DNA of 16,603 nt from an uncultured Acinetobacter sp. (GTDB taxonomy: Bacteria > Cyanobacteriota > Vampirovibrionia > Gastranaerophilales > Gastranaerophilaceae): positions 1 to 16,603 of the forward strand of contig CAMORE010000036.1 in assembly GCA_946623365.1 (NCBI GenBank), in the 5' to 3' direction. Shown here piece after piece: positions 8,083 to 16,216 of this stretch. The position numbers were made by a program, and so were the translations under genes. A model generated the notes under the pieces. The model was not told the origin of the DNA and did not search any database. It saw nothing but the letters and a program-made list of their open reading frames with translations. Numbering within the stretch: position 1 is the stretch's first letter; each line of letters starts with the position of its first letter.

Positions 8083-8088
8083 GGTGTT

Positions 8089-8124
8089 AAGGGGGAATTT
8101 ATCTTAATGCTACATTTCCCCCTT
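8089..8124 (-). other. Hairpin between paralogue D and the ATPase gene
   Basis: AAGGGGGAA (8089-8097) and TTCCCCCTT (8116-8124) form a perfect 9-bp stem with an 18-nt loop, in the 107-nt gap after the D stop codon. In the transcript the stem is followed by about 18 nt, mostly A-rich, before a five-U run, so it does not look like a standard intrinsic terminator. It could be a weak terminator, an attenuator or an mRNA 3'-end stabiliser that lowers readthrough into the ATPase gene. Confidence 0.45.
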
Positions 8125-8144
8125 TACCCCTTTACCCCTACCCC
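8118..8144 (-). other. G-quadruplex motif containing a stop codon
   Basis: On the minus strand, which is the mRNA sense, four G tracts occur in a row: GGGG (8144-8141), TA, GGGG (8138-8135), TAAA, GGGG (8130-8127), TAAA, GGGGG (8122-8118). This fits the standard G4 pattern (four runs of at least three G, loops of 7 nt or fewer). The TAG stop of paralogue D (8140-8138) is inside it. The last tract is also one arm of the adjacent hairpin, so the two structures compete. Confidence 0.6.
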
Positions 8145-9526
8145 TTTACACTTTCGTTCATAATTTTAAACATTGTATCTTCAGAAATGTCATCAATGAA
8201 TGTATTGCACAGATATCTTCCGAATTCTTTTTTTGAATCCATTCCGCTTTCAGATTTTTTTGCAATATCCCAAAGGTGTAAAATCATTTTTTCTTTATCA
8301 CAAAGTGGTGAATTCAGTTGTGGCATAAGTTTTCTGAGTGCCAGAGTAGAACGCAATCTTGCAGCTTTTTCCAAGGCATCAAAATTAAAATCTAACTCTT
8401 TTAATTTCTCTTTGAACTCTTTGTTCTGTATTCCGTTTACTGCCCAATCAAGTTCAGGATAGTAGATTAAATCTTTTTTATTCATTTTATTAACAAAATC
8501 TACAAGCTTGGGATTTTCTGAGTTTATAACCTTTTCCATAAATGATATTCCGTTTTTGTCTTTTTGGTTGAAATCGTATTGATAAGTATTATTAGAAGAT
8601 AAGTATCTAAGTATTTTATCATAGGCTTCTTTATTATCTTCTGTTCTTTGAATATCAGGAAGTATAAATAAAATTTTGCCGTATTCTCCTATTTCTTTGT
8701 TCATAATACTTGCTTCATTTGAGTAAAGGAGCCTGTTTTTGCCTAACTCTGTAATCAGATTGTAAAAATTTTCGGGTAAATATAAATTTTTTCCTGTGTA
8801 TTCATTAAAAACTTCTTCTTTGGTTTTAAGTCCAAAATGATTGATAACATAAGGGATATCACTCTTAAAAGCCCCACGTACGGCATCTACAAATTTCCTG
8901 TTAACATTTTTATTTTCATCTCTGTATATTCTGTAGCGAAACACATCTCGCCCATGCCAATCACCAAGACTATTTATTATATCTGCAACACAGTAACCGG
9001 CATCGGAACTTATACTTCCGTCAGCATCTTTTGCGGCTGCTAAATAATCTTTTAAATAATGCTCTGCGCCTTGCAGCTTAGCCAATCTTACTGCCGTTTC
9101 CATAGCAGCTTCGGTTATTTTTCCTTCATTATCAGCAATATCAGAAAAACTGCATTTTGGTTTGTGAGCCTGTAATCTTTCTTCTGTGCTCCTGTAGTAC
9201 CCGTCATACAGATATATAAAATCATCAAAATGAAACCATAAGTCACGTAATATTTTGTTTTTTGTATATTCGCTTGTATCCGGAGAATTCTTTACTCCAT
9301 TCAAGAATCCTGTAATAAATTCTCTTACAGCTTTAACAGGTAACAATTTTTTGTTATTACCAATAATAGTCCTTGCAATTTCAGAATTATCAATCTTCAT
9401 CAGCTCCACAGCATAATGTTCGGCGCTTTCTAAGCCTTTGAAAGATGGTTTTGATACATTTTTTTTATCAGATTTGTAAATCCGACTTGTAATTGGAGTT
9501 TGTTTATTAATACCTGAGATTTTCAT
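8138..9526 (-). CDS. Soluble repeat protein with ankyrin-like C-terminal domain (paralogue D)
   Basis: A 462-aa protein of unknown function and the shortest of the four soluble paralogues. Its ATG overlaps the upstream TGA by 4 nt (ATGA), with AAGGA 7 nt upstream, so translation is coupled. The N-terminus MKISGINKQ...KPSFKGLES is the clearest example of the cluster's tag. There are no signal peptide or membrane segments. It keeps three helix-turn-helix repeats: loops IADNEGKIT (130-138), AKDADGSIS (165-173) and YRDENKNVN (201-209). The shared domain runs from about residue 240: GKNLYLPENFYNLI, YDFNQKDKNGISFMEKVINSEN-type ankyrin-like unit (317-337), YYPELDWAVNGIQNKEFKEK and QLNSPLCDKEK (403-413). 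By eye it is closest to paralogue C in this domain. The stop codon lies inside a G-quadruplex motif. Confidence 0.9.
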   Translation of the reverse strand: MKISGINKQTPITSRIYKSDKKNVSKPSFKGLESAEHYAVELMKIDNSEIARTIIGNNKKLLPVKAVREFITGFLNGVKNSPDTSEYTKNKILRDLWFHFDDFIYLYDGYYRSTEERLQAHKPKCSFSDIADNEGKITEAAMETAVRLAKLQGAEHYLKDYLAAAKDADGSISSDAGYCVADIINSLGDWHGRDVFRYRIYRDENKNVNRKFVDAVRGAFKSDIPYVINHFGLKTKEEVFNEYTGKNLYLPENFYNLITELGKNRLLYSNEASIMNKEIGEYGKILFILPDIQRTEDNKEAYDKILRYLSSNNTYQYDFNQKDKNGISFMEKVINSENPKLVDFVNKMNKKDLIYYPELDWAVNGIQNKEFKEKLKELDFNFDALEKAARLRSTLALRKLMPQLNSPLCDKEKMILHLWDIAKKSESGMDSKKEFGRYLCNTFIDDISEDTMFKIMNESVKG

Positions 9527-11685
9527 TTCATCATCCTTCTATTACGTTCAACTATTTGCCAGCGTGCCATTTCGTCAAATAAACCTTTGGGTAAACAATC
9601 GCCATATTCATCTAACAAATGATAAACATACACATCCGGCGGTTCAATTGTTCCTTTTTGTTCTTTTACTATATTAAACAAATTTTCTATCACTTTTGCT
9701 TTATCACATAAAGGAGAGTCTAATTGAGGTTTTAGCCTGTCAAATGTTTTTACGGAACAAAGCTGGGCAGATTGCTCTAAATCCTTAAACTTCAAATCAA
9801 GATTTTTAATTTTTTCTTTGAAAGCTTGGTTCTGTATTCCGTTTACTCCCCAATCGAGTTCGGGATAATAATATAGTTCATCAGAATTTTTGATGATTAC
9901 GTCCAAAAGTTCTTCATTTTCCGCATTAATAACTTTTTCTAATACCGATATTCCGTTTTTATCTTTCTGGTTAAAGTTAAGTTTTTCCGCAACTTTTTTA
10001 AATTTTGAATCGACCCCAGATAACAACTTTATCATCTCTGAATATGCTTCTTTGTTTTCTTCGGTCTTCGGGGCATCGATTATTGTCCAAAACAAGCTGT
10101 CATAATCTTTTATTGAGGCATTAAGATATGCAGGTGTTAATCTGTTAGTCTTTTTTAATTCTCTTAATATTTCAAGCAAATCTTCGGCTTTATATAAATT
10201 TTTATCTTCAATCATTTTATCTAAAGGTTTGCCTGTAATAGTATTTATCAGCGATTCACAGTCTTTAATTTTTGAAAACTCTTCTATACGTTCTTTTGAA
10301 AACTTACCATTTACACCTTTTATTGATTTTTCAAGAAGTGAACAATATTTGTATGTATCACTGTATGAACTGTATTCATTATTTTCAGGTCTTGAATCAA
10401 TTCCAAGTTTGTGTAATTCTTCCCCTTTTTTCTTAAATAGCAAGTAAATCGGCTTCACGATTTCATTTGCCGTTTCCCAATTTGTTGTCCCGTCTGTTTT
10501 TTTTGATATTCTTAAAACTTCCTTCAACATCTCGGCAGGATATGGAATATAAGGAGTTTCCCTAAAATAATATCCGTCATCCCTCACTATCAGGTCGATA
10601 AAATTTTTATCAAATTTCCCGTTCGAATCTTTTGCTTCTCCTAATTTGGTAATTTTTGATATTTGATTATGATTAAATCCCATAACAACCATTCTGTAAT
10701 ATTGGTCAGCATTATAGACTTGAATTATACCATTTACGTCTTTCAGAATATTTGGGTCAAGTTTTCCCTTAGCATATTTCAAGTGGCATATTTCTTGATA
10801 AAACAACATCCGTTTAATATTATCATAGGGAATGCTGCCGTCTTTTGCCTTAAAATAGTCAGCAGTATATCTTACGGTTTTATCATCTTTTAATAAGTCA
10901 TTAAAAAATAAATCCAATTCTCTGATACAATCATCACTTTCATCATTTTTTGTCCCCTCAAGGACTTCTTTTGCGAAGGTAAATACATCGTTTGTTATTT
11001 CATTTTTGTTATTCTTTTCCATAATATGATTAAAAAATCTTAATCTTTCCGGAGTTATTTCTCTTGTTTCCGCCAAAGGAAGTTGAGCAATAACATCTGC
11101 ATAAATATGGTATCCTTTGGACCGAAATTCTTTTAACAATTTAACTTTTTTATCGTCTATCAGTCCGTCTTTATCTTTACAGAATTCTATATAAGTTGGA
11201 ATCTTGACCGTACCCATATTTTCGGTTTCAAATTCTCCCAATAAATCAAGGGCTTTTTTATTGTGGTTTCCTTTATCATCTTTGCACGCTTGAATAAGAT
11301 CTGCAATGTGGTCTAGTCCTAATTTATAGGATTTACTTCCCTGTTTTCCGATGTTTTTGAGATTTGTTAATATGCTTGTGCTTTTTCCGCTCGCAAGAGC
11401 ATAAAGTGCACTTTTAGCATAGTTATTAACTTCGTCGTTAGAATCAAGAATTGCATAGTATGCTCTGTAAATATTAGAACCTAAACAACCTTCAAAAACT
11501 TTGAATAACTCATCAACAAGTTTCAAGTTTTTAGGCTTATCTATTCCTCTAATTTCTTTCTTTTCCAATAAACTAAGCCGGTGGTCAGTATCAAACAGCC
11601 ATAGTTTTTTAAGTTCTTGAACAGCAATAGAACCTTTGTGGTTTATATTTGTTTTTGTATTATATGTTATCGGTGTTATCTGCAT
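9523..11685 (-). CDS. Long soluble repeat protein with ankyrin-like C-terminal domain (paralogue C)
   Basis: A 720-aa protein of unknown function. Its ATG is 12 nt after the preceding stop, with AGGGA 5-6 nt upstream. The tag is present but eroded (MQITPITYNTKTNINHKGS, with no Phe). Residues about 75-475 hold some eight degenerate helix-turn-helix repeats, with loops such as CKDDKGNHN (134-142), CKDKDGLID (169-177), KAKDGSIPY (279-287), AKDSNGKFD (351-359) and KGVNGKFSK (456-464). The repeat order matches paralogues A and B, which points to whole-gene duplication rather than repeat-by-repeat growth. The shared domain spans about 480-660: EDKNLYKAEDLLEIL, LNFNQKDKNGISVLEKV, YYPELDWGVNGIQNQAFKEK and QLDSPLCDKAK. 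No membrane segments are visible, so a cytoplasmic location is likely unless the N-terminal tag directs export. Confidence 0.9.
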   Translation of the reverse strand: MQITPITYNTKTNINHKGSIAVQELKKLWLFDTDHRLSLLEKKEIRGIDKPKNLKLVDELFKVFEGCLGSNIYRAYYAILDSNDEVNNYAKSALYALASGKSTSILTNLKNIGKQGSKSYKLGLDHIADLIQACKDDKGNHNKKALDLLGEFETENMGTVKIPTYIEFCKDKDGLIDDKKVKLLKEFRSKGYHIYADVIAQLPLAETREITPERLRFFNHIMEKNNKNEITNDVFTFAKEVLEGTKNDESDDCIRELDLFFNDLLKDDKTVRYTADYFKAKDGSIPYDNIKRMLFYQEICHLKYAKGKLDPNILKDVNGIIQVYNADQYYRMVVMGFNHNQISKITKLGEAKDSNGKFDKNFIDLIVRDDGYYFRETPYIPYPAEMLKEVLRISKKTDGTTNWETANEIVKPIYLLFKKKGEELHKLGIDSRPENNEYSSYSDTYKYCSLLEKSIKGVNGKFSKERIEEFSKIKDCESLINTITGKPLDKMIEDKNLYKAEDLLEILRELKKTNRLTPAYLNASIKDYDSLFWTIIDAPKTEENKEAYSEMIKLLSGVDSKFKKVAEKLNFNQKDKNGISVLEKVINAENEELLDVIIKNSDELYYYPELDWGVNGIQNQAFKEKIKNLDLKFKDLEQSAQLCSVKTFDRLKPQLDSPLCDKAKVIENLFNIVKEQKGTIEPPDVYVYHLLDEYGDCLPKGLFDEMARWQIVERNRRMMK

Positions 11686-11697
11686 AGTTTATCCCTG

Positions 11698-13806
11698 TTA
11701 TCTGTAGTTAATTTTATTCAAATCCTTTATAACCGAGTTCGGCAAATCGTTTGAATATTTTTGAGCAAAATAATTACAGAAATCTTTAGTACCATATTTC
11801 TTTGCAATTTGCCATAAGTGTTCTAAAACTTTTTTTCTGTTACAAAGCGGAGATTCTAATTGTGATTCAACTTTTTCCAAAGCCGGTTGACTATAACATT
11901 TTACGGCATATTCTAATAGAGGAAATTTTAAATTTAGTTTATTATCGACCTGTTTTCTGAATTCAATATCTCTAATCCCTTTGTATGCAAATTCCAATTC
12001 AGGCGAGTATTCTAAAGGAATATTAGATGGATGTGAAATTACTTCTAATAATTGCTTATTTTCTGAATTTAAAACTTTTTCCAAAAAAGTTATTCCGTTT
12101 GAATCTTTCATATTAAAGTCAACATTTTCTAAACTGTTTAATTTATCAATAATTTTTTGGTATGCTTTCGGATTATTCTGCGGCGGAATATCAGCTATTG
12201 CAAATAAAAGATTTTCATACTCGGGAATTTTTGCAGTAAGAATTTTAAAATCAGCACCGGTATTCTCTAAAATATCAAGCAATGTTTGAGTGTCATATAA
12301 ATTTTTATTTTGAATAATTTTAGCCAGATATTTTTCTCTAAGGTAATTTTCGCCTTCTGATTTTGAATCCTCACTATGGTATCTTAAAAAATTATCCATT
12401 ATATACTTCAACTCTTTAATAGTTTCTATGATATTGGATTTTGAAAAATTACCATCATTATCCTTACACAGTTCACAAGCTTGCTTCATCATTGTTTTAA
12501 TGGTTTGAATATCACCTTTTTCATCATGATAACGAATTCTGTGATGCATGGATTCATAGGCAAAATTCTGAAGCAGAGATGCAATTTCAAGATTTATACC
12601 TTTATCTTTTTGAATGGATAGTTCTAATGATGTATCAATAAAAGGATATGCATTATAACTGTCAGGATTTTGAAACATATAATCATTTTCAACAATAAAA
12701 TCCACAAATTCTTTATTAATTACACCGTCTTTTTTAAAGAATTTCGATTTTGCGAAAGTTTCAATTGCACCACTTTTGTAATATTCACTAAATCTGGAAA
12801 GTTGTTCTATATTTGCGTTTAAAATATCCGAGTCTTCTGATTGATAAATATAAGCATGAATTTTAAACTTGTTATTATAATTTTGTTTTTCATATATTTC
12901 AAGATATTTTTTCAAATAATCAAGATTTATGTTCCCGTCTTTATCTATATAACAAATAACGGGTGGACATTTTTCTTTCAAAATATCCGAGTTTGATATA
13001 AAATCCAAAATTTCATCTCTATTTGGGACATTTTGTGTATGAATTAAAACCTCTTTTGTGTAATCGGCACGCATGAATCCTCCGCTATTCACAACAGAAC
13101 TCCCGCCTAATTTAACAATAAAATTATTAACAGCTTCTGATATCTTACCGTCTTTATCAGGCATCGCTTCCAGTAGTTGTGAAAAATTCTGCGGGAAACG
13201 TCTGTTTAAATGCAATAAAAATTCAATATTCTCTTTTGTACAAATCCCTTCTTCATTTTTTGATGCATTGATTATTAAAGGAATATCTTTTCTTGAAGTC
13301 GGTGTATCAATAAAAATTTGTTGTGCAAATTTAAGGTTTTGTTTATTTGAATTGTTTTGACTGTCTTTGCAAGCGTTAATAATATCAGCAATTTTGGTAA
13401 GTTTTATTCCCCATGCTGAATCTCTTGAATCACAACCATGCATATATTTTCGAAGAAGTTTGTATTTTAAGTTTTTTAAAAAACTCGGATATTGCCTTTT
13501 GTACAAAGCATTAAGAGTACGCAGTGCATATTTTGAAAGGGTCCCGTCTCCGTTTAAACAAGAAGAAAATGCTTGCGTAATATCTTGTTGTTTTTGTTCC
13601 GAATAAAATTTAGCAAATTTTTTATAGATAGATTTAACTTTTTCATTTTTTAAGACACTAATTTCAAACTCATTCCAGTCAGAAGTTATAACAGGACTTG
13701 CATGACGAACTGCACGATTTATATTAGCTCCGTTCAGTTCTTTGAAAGAGGTATTTTGTTTGTTTATATGATTTGTTTTATAAGTTTGTACTGCTAAAAT
13801 TTGCAT
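11698..13806 (-). CDS. Long soluble repeat protein with ankyrin-like C-terminal domain (paralogue B)
   Basis: A 702-aa protein of unknown function. Its start is ATG at 13806-13804, 3 nt after the previous TAA, with its ribosome site (GGGAG) inside the previous gene's last codons, so translation is likely coupled. The tag is MQILAVQTYK...NTSFKELNG. Repeats run from about residue 80 to 465, with loops at 84-92 (LNGDGTLSK), 146-154 (the eroded CKDSQNNSN), 183-191, 216-224 (PDKDGKISE), 287-295 (IDKDGNINL), 357-365 (FKKDGVINK), 427-433 and 447-455 (CKDNDGNFS). The shared domain spans about 490-665: QNKNLYDTQTLLDIL, VDFNMKDSNGITFLEKV, YSPELEFAYKGIRDIEFRK and QLESPLCNRKK. It is co-linear with A and C. 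Confidence 0.9.
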   Translation of the reverse strand: MQILAVQTYKTNHINKQNTSFKELNGANINRAVRHASPVITSDWNEFEISVLKNEKVKSIYKKFAKFYSEQKQQDITQAFSSCLNGDGTLSKYALRTLNALYKRQYPSFLKNLKYKLLRKYMHGCDSRDSAWGIKLTKIADIINACKDSQNNSNKQNLKFAQQIFIDTPTSRKDIPLIINASKNEEGICTKENIEFLLHLNRRFPQNFSQLLEAMPDKDGKISEAVNNFIVKLGGSSVVNSGGFMRADYTKEVLIHTQNVPNRDEILDFISNSDILKEKCPPVICYIDKDGNINLDYLKKYLEIYEKQNYNNKFKIHAYIYQSEDSDILNANIEQLSRFSEYYKSGAIETFAKSKFFKKDGVINKEFVDFIVENDYMFQNPDSYNAYPFIDTSLELSIQKDKGINLEIASLLQNFAYESMHHRIRYHDEKGDIQTIKTMMKQACELCKDNDGNFSKSNIIETIKELKYIMDNFLRYHSEDSKSEGENYLREKYLAKIIQNKNLYDTQTLLDILENTGADFKILTAKIPEYENLLFAIADIPPQNNPKAYQKIIDKLNSLENVDFNMKDSNGITFLEKVLNSENKQLLEVISHPSNIPLEYSPELEFAYKGIRDIEFRKQVDNKLNLKFPLLEYAVKCYSQPALEKVESQLESPLCNRKKVLEHLWQIAKKYGTKDFCNYFAQKYSNDLPNSVIKDLNKINYR

Positions 13807-13809
13807 TAT

Positions 13810-15864
13810 TTATTTCTCCCGAATTTCGTCCTGATATTTACCCCTAAAATATGCTTTAAGTTCTTTATTCTGGGATTTATTTATAAGTCTTTGCAGCTTT
13901 ATGAGTTCACCTTTTTTGTCTTTCATAAATTTTGAATCAAGTTGTGATTCCAACTTCTGAAATGCCTCTGTTGAACCGAGTTTAGCGGCTTCTTCCAAAT
14001 CTGCAAATTTTAAATTCAAATTCTCCACAATATCTTTAAATAAAGGATTTTGGATATTATCAAGAGCAAATTCTATTTCAGGATAATAATTTAAATCTAC
14101 CGAGCTTGATTTCATTAAATCAAGGAGTTTGTGGTTTTCGGATATTATAACTTTTTCCAAGAAAGAAACTCCCATCTTATCCTTTACGTTAAAGTCTAAA
14201 TCTTTAATGCTTCCTAATATTCTCAAAAGCTCGTTGTATTCCTGTTTGTTAGTTTCAGCAGGAAGAATATCAGGAATAATCATCATTAAACTATCCCAAT
14301 CTTTAAGCGGAGTTTTTAATGTTCTTTGATTTAATTTTCTGTTTGATTTTAACCCTTTTAAAACCTCAAGCATTTGAGATGCTTCATACAAATTTTTGTC
14401 TTTTACAGTTTCTTCCAGAATATTATTTGCTGTTTTACCTTTTAATATAGTATTAAGCTTATATAATGATATTTCTTCTTTATATTTATCTTCCAGCTTA
14501 AAAAAGTCTATAATTTTCTGTAATCCTTCTTTTGTAAAATTGCCGTTTTCGTCCTTCCCCATTTCTTGAGCTTTTTTCCAAAGAGAATTAAAATATCTTA
14601 ATGAATTTGTATTATCATTATCTTGTAATTTATTGTACAGCTGGAAAAACACATCCATTACATCCCAATCAATTTCCCCTTTTTTATTTTTTGCAATCTT
14701 CAGTGCGTCATTGTATTCGTCTCTAAATTGGTATTCAAACATTATGTCCATTTTTTTCATCTTATTGAAAAACTCTACAAACTTAGAATTAATGTTACCA
14801 TTTTCATCAAAGAAACCTTCTTTTTCTGTGAGGTAGTTATATATTTCATGATCATTCATTTTTGTATCAAGCTTTAAAACGTTGTCTACTGTCTCTTTCG
14901 TAATAATTCCGTCATTGTTTCTTAAAAAGTATGTATGCCTGCCGTTAATGCTGTCAAATCGTTCTGTTCCCATTAATCTTATTAGCTGCTGAACATTTGT
15001 TAAATTTATATTTCCTGTACTATCTTTGAATAATGTTGAGCCGTTTATTCTTAAATTATGCTTTTCGTCTATGAACGGGCTTAATGAGGATATAGTTTTT
15101 AATATTTCTTCCCTGTCTTTGCCTTTAGATTTTTCCAGTACATCTTTCATCAATTGTTTTACAGAAATGTCATTTGTATATTTATGATTTTTTATAACAA
15201 AATCTATGGCTGTTTGTGAAATATTACCGTTTTCATCAGGAAGATACAGCATCATTTCAGGCATACCCATATCCTTCAACATCTTAAACAGTTCATATTT
15301 ACTCCCTGAAACAACTCCGTTTTCATCTTTGCAGTATTTGATTATTACTGAAATATCTAAAAAAGGACAATTAGTTGAAGTTTTTATTTTTTGAGCTAAC
15401 TTTAAATTTACTTCATTATGATTTCCGTTTTTGTCCTTGCATGCTTCAATAGCATCAGTAAGTGGATTTAAACCAATACGTTCACTGCTAAACAAGTCTA
15501 TTTTCCCTTTTAAAAACAGTTTTATATTTTCTATCCAATCAGTAGTTCTTCCCTTAGAAAGTGCCCAAAATGTTTTAAGTGCATATTCATCCATACTTCC
15601 ATCTGAATTTAACAAGGATTGTAGGGCAGATATTACTTGAGCTTTGTTAGTATTTTTAAATTTTTTTTCTATTAAATCTTTTAAATTTTTTAGCTCAGGA
15701 GTTAACCTGCTTATAAAATTATCTTCAGCTAATTTAGCCGCAAGTTTTTGATTCTGCCTATATTCATAAAATTTCATGAAAAAATTCGGATCTGTAATTT
15801 TTATTGATTTAAATTTTATATTGTTGACATTATATTGATTATTGTTAATTGGATTAATTTGCAT
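13810..15864 (-). CDS. Long soluble repeat protein, first gene of the cluster (paralogue A)
   Basis: A 684-aa protein of unknown function. I start it at the ATG at 15864-15862, because GAGG lies 5 nt upstream and the N-terminus MQINPINNNQ...KFKS then matches the cluster's tag. A GTG nine codons upstream (15891) is open but lacks both. It has the best-preserved repeats: nine loops at about residues 86, 142, 178, 209, 280, 315, 353, 392 and 437 (for example CKDENG, PDENGNIS, FDENGNIN, KDENGNFT), each followed by an amphipathic helix. The loop looks like an EF-hand loop (D at 3, N/D at 5, G at 6, I/F at 8) but lacks the usual acid at 12 and often at 1, so calcium binding is doubtful. The shared C-terminal domain is at about 490-655, with LDFNVKDKMGVSFLEKV and YYPEIEFALDNIQN; the SPLC motif is lost (DSKFMK). 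No membrane segments are seen. Confidence 0.9.
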   Translation of the reverse strand: MQINPINNNQYNVNNIKFKSIKITDPNFFMKFYEYRQNQKLAAKLAEDNFISRLTPELKNLKDLIEKKFKNTNKAQVISALQSLLNSDGSMDEYALKTFWALSKGRTTDWIENIKLFLKGKIDLFSSERIGLNPLTDAIEACKDKNGNHNEVNLKLAQKIKTSTNCPFLDISVIIKYCKDENGVVSGSKYELFKMLKDMGMPEMMLYLPDENGNISQTAIDFVIKNHKYTNDISVKQLMKDVLEKSKGKDREEILKTISSLSPFIDEKHNLRINGSTLFKDSTGNINLTNVQQLIRLMGTERFDSINGRHTYFLRNNDGIITKETVDNVLKLDTKMNDHEIYNYLTEKEGFFDENGNINSKFVEFFNKMKKMDIMFEYQFRDEYNDALKIAKNKKGEIDWDVMDVFFQLYNKLQDNDNTNSLRYFNSLWKKAQEMGKDENGNFTKEGLQKIIDFFKLEDKYKEEISLYKLNTILKGKTANNILEETVKDKNLYEASQMLEVLKGLKSNRKLNQRTLKTPLKDWDSLMMIIPDILPAETNKQEYNELLRILGSIKDLDFNVKDKMGVSFLEKVIISENHKLLDLMKSSSVDLNYYPEIEFALDNIQNPLFKDIVENLNLKFADLEEAAKLGSTEAFQKLESQLDSKFMKDKKGELIKLQRLINKSQNKELKAYFRGKYQDEIREK

Positions 15865-15869
15865 GTTTA

Positions 15870-15873
15870 CCTC
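15870..15873 (-). promoter_or_regulatory. Ribosome binding site that decides the start of paralogue A
   Basis: GAGG on the minus strand, 5 nt before the ATG at 15864. It favours this start over the in-frame GTG at 15891, which has only T-rich sequence in front of it. Confidence 0.6.
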
Positions 15874-15878
15874 ATATA

Positions 15879-15910
15879 TAACTAAAAACACGTAAAAAAA
15901 TTTTTTGCTA
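15879..15910 (-). promoter_or_regulatory. Shared leader block upstream of the first gene
   Basis: On the minus strand it reads TAGCAAAAAA, seven T, ACGTGTTTTTAGTTA, ending 14 nt before the ATG of paralogue A. It matches the block at 8052-8082 upstream of the ATPase gene in order, orientation and distance class. Two copies at the only two places where a transcript could begin in this cluster suggest a common control element. Confidence 0.5.
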
Positions 15911-15934
15911 TATAGGATTAGACTTTAATGTAAA
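15907..15934 (-). promoter_or_regulatory. Possible sigma70-type promoter for the cluster
   Basis: On the minus strand, TTTACA (15934-15929, 5 of 6 to consensus) is followed after 16 nt by TATAGC (15912-15907, 4 of 6); TATATA at 15914-15909 is an alternative with a short 14-nt spacer. It would start transcription near 15900, just at the A/T-tract leader. AT-rich DNA yields such matches by chance, so this is tentative, but position and orientation fit. Confidence 0.35.
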
Positions 15935-15998
15935 TAGCATTTAAAGTAAGTTTAAAATTACATTTTCGTTCGGCATATCCAAAGTTTCACGAGTTAGT

Positions 15999-16216
15999 TT
16001 ATTTTTCAAAAACATCTTCAAATCCTCTGATATTATCAAGTTCAATGTTATATCGTTTTCCGGTTTTATCAACGCAAGTAGCAAAGCGGATTTCTGTACG
16101 GCAACGACCGGATAGCGAACAGATTGAGCTGGCAAGCATTGAAGTGCTGAAAGCGAAACTCTGTGAGCGTGGAAGAAATCCAAGACAATCTACAGTTTTA
16201 TCTGCGAACTTGTTTT
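15999..16216 (-). other. Unassigned open frame on the opposite strand of the GC-richer patch
   Basis: A minus-strand frame open from 16216 to a TAA at 15999 ends in FATCVDKTGKRYNIELDNI, then RGFEDVFEK, which reads like a real protein C-terminus. The first in-frame ATG is near 16137 and has no clear ribosome site. It directly opposes the plus-strand frame proposed as an integrase remnant; at most one of them is likely to be a former gene. A second minus frame (15941-16183) is also open. I cannot assign a product. The rest of 15935-16000 holds nothing I can identify. Confidence 0.25.

Noticed and set aside
8089..8124. Intrinsic terminator ending the first half of the cluster
   Set aside because: The U run is short and about 18 nt from the stem, with A residues between. 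Kept only as a hairpin of unknown role.
8031..8137. Small gene in the gap before the ATPase gene
   Set aside because: No open frame of useful length with a start and ribosome site; the gap is filled by the G-tract motif, hairpin and leader block.
8138..15864. Functional calcium-binding EF-hands in paralogues A to D
   Set aside because: The acid normally at loop position 12 is missing in nearly every copy and position 1 is often hydrophobic, so canonical calcium binding is not supported.
15941..16183. 80-residue minus-strand open frame as a gene
   Set aside because: No ribosome site, an odd N-terminal half, and it overlaps two other open frames in the GC-richer patch. A different minus frame (ending at 15999) reads more like protein.
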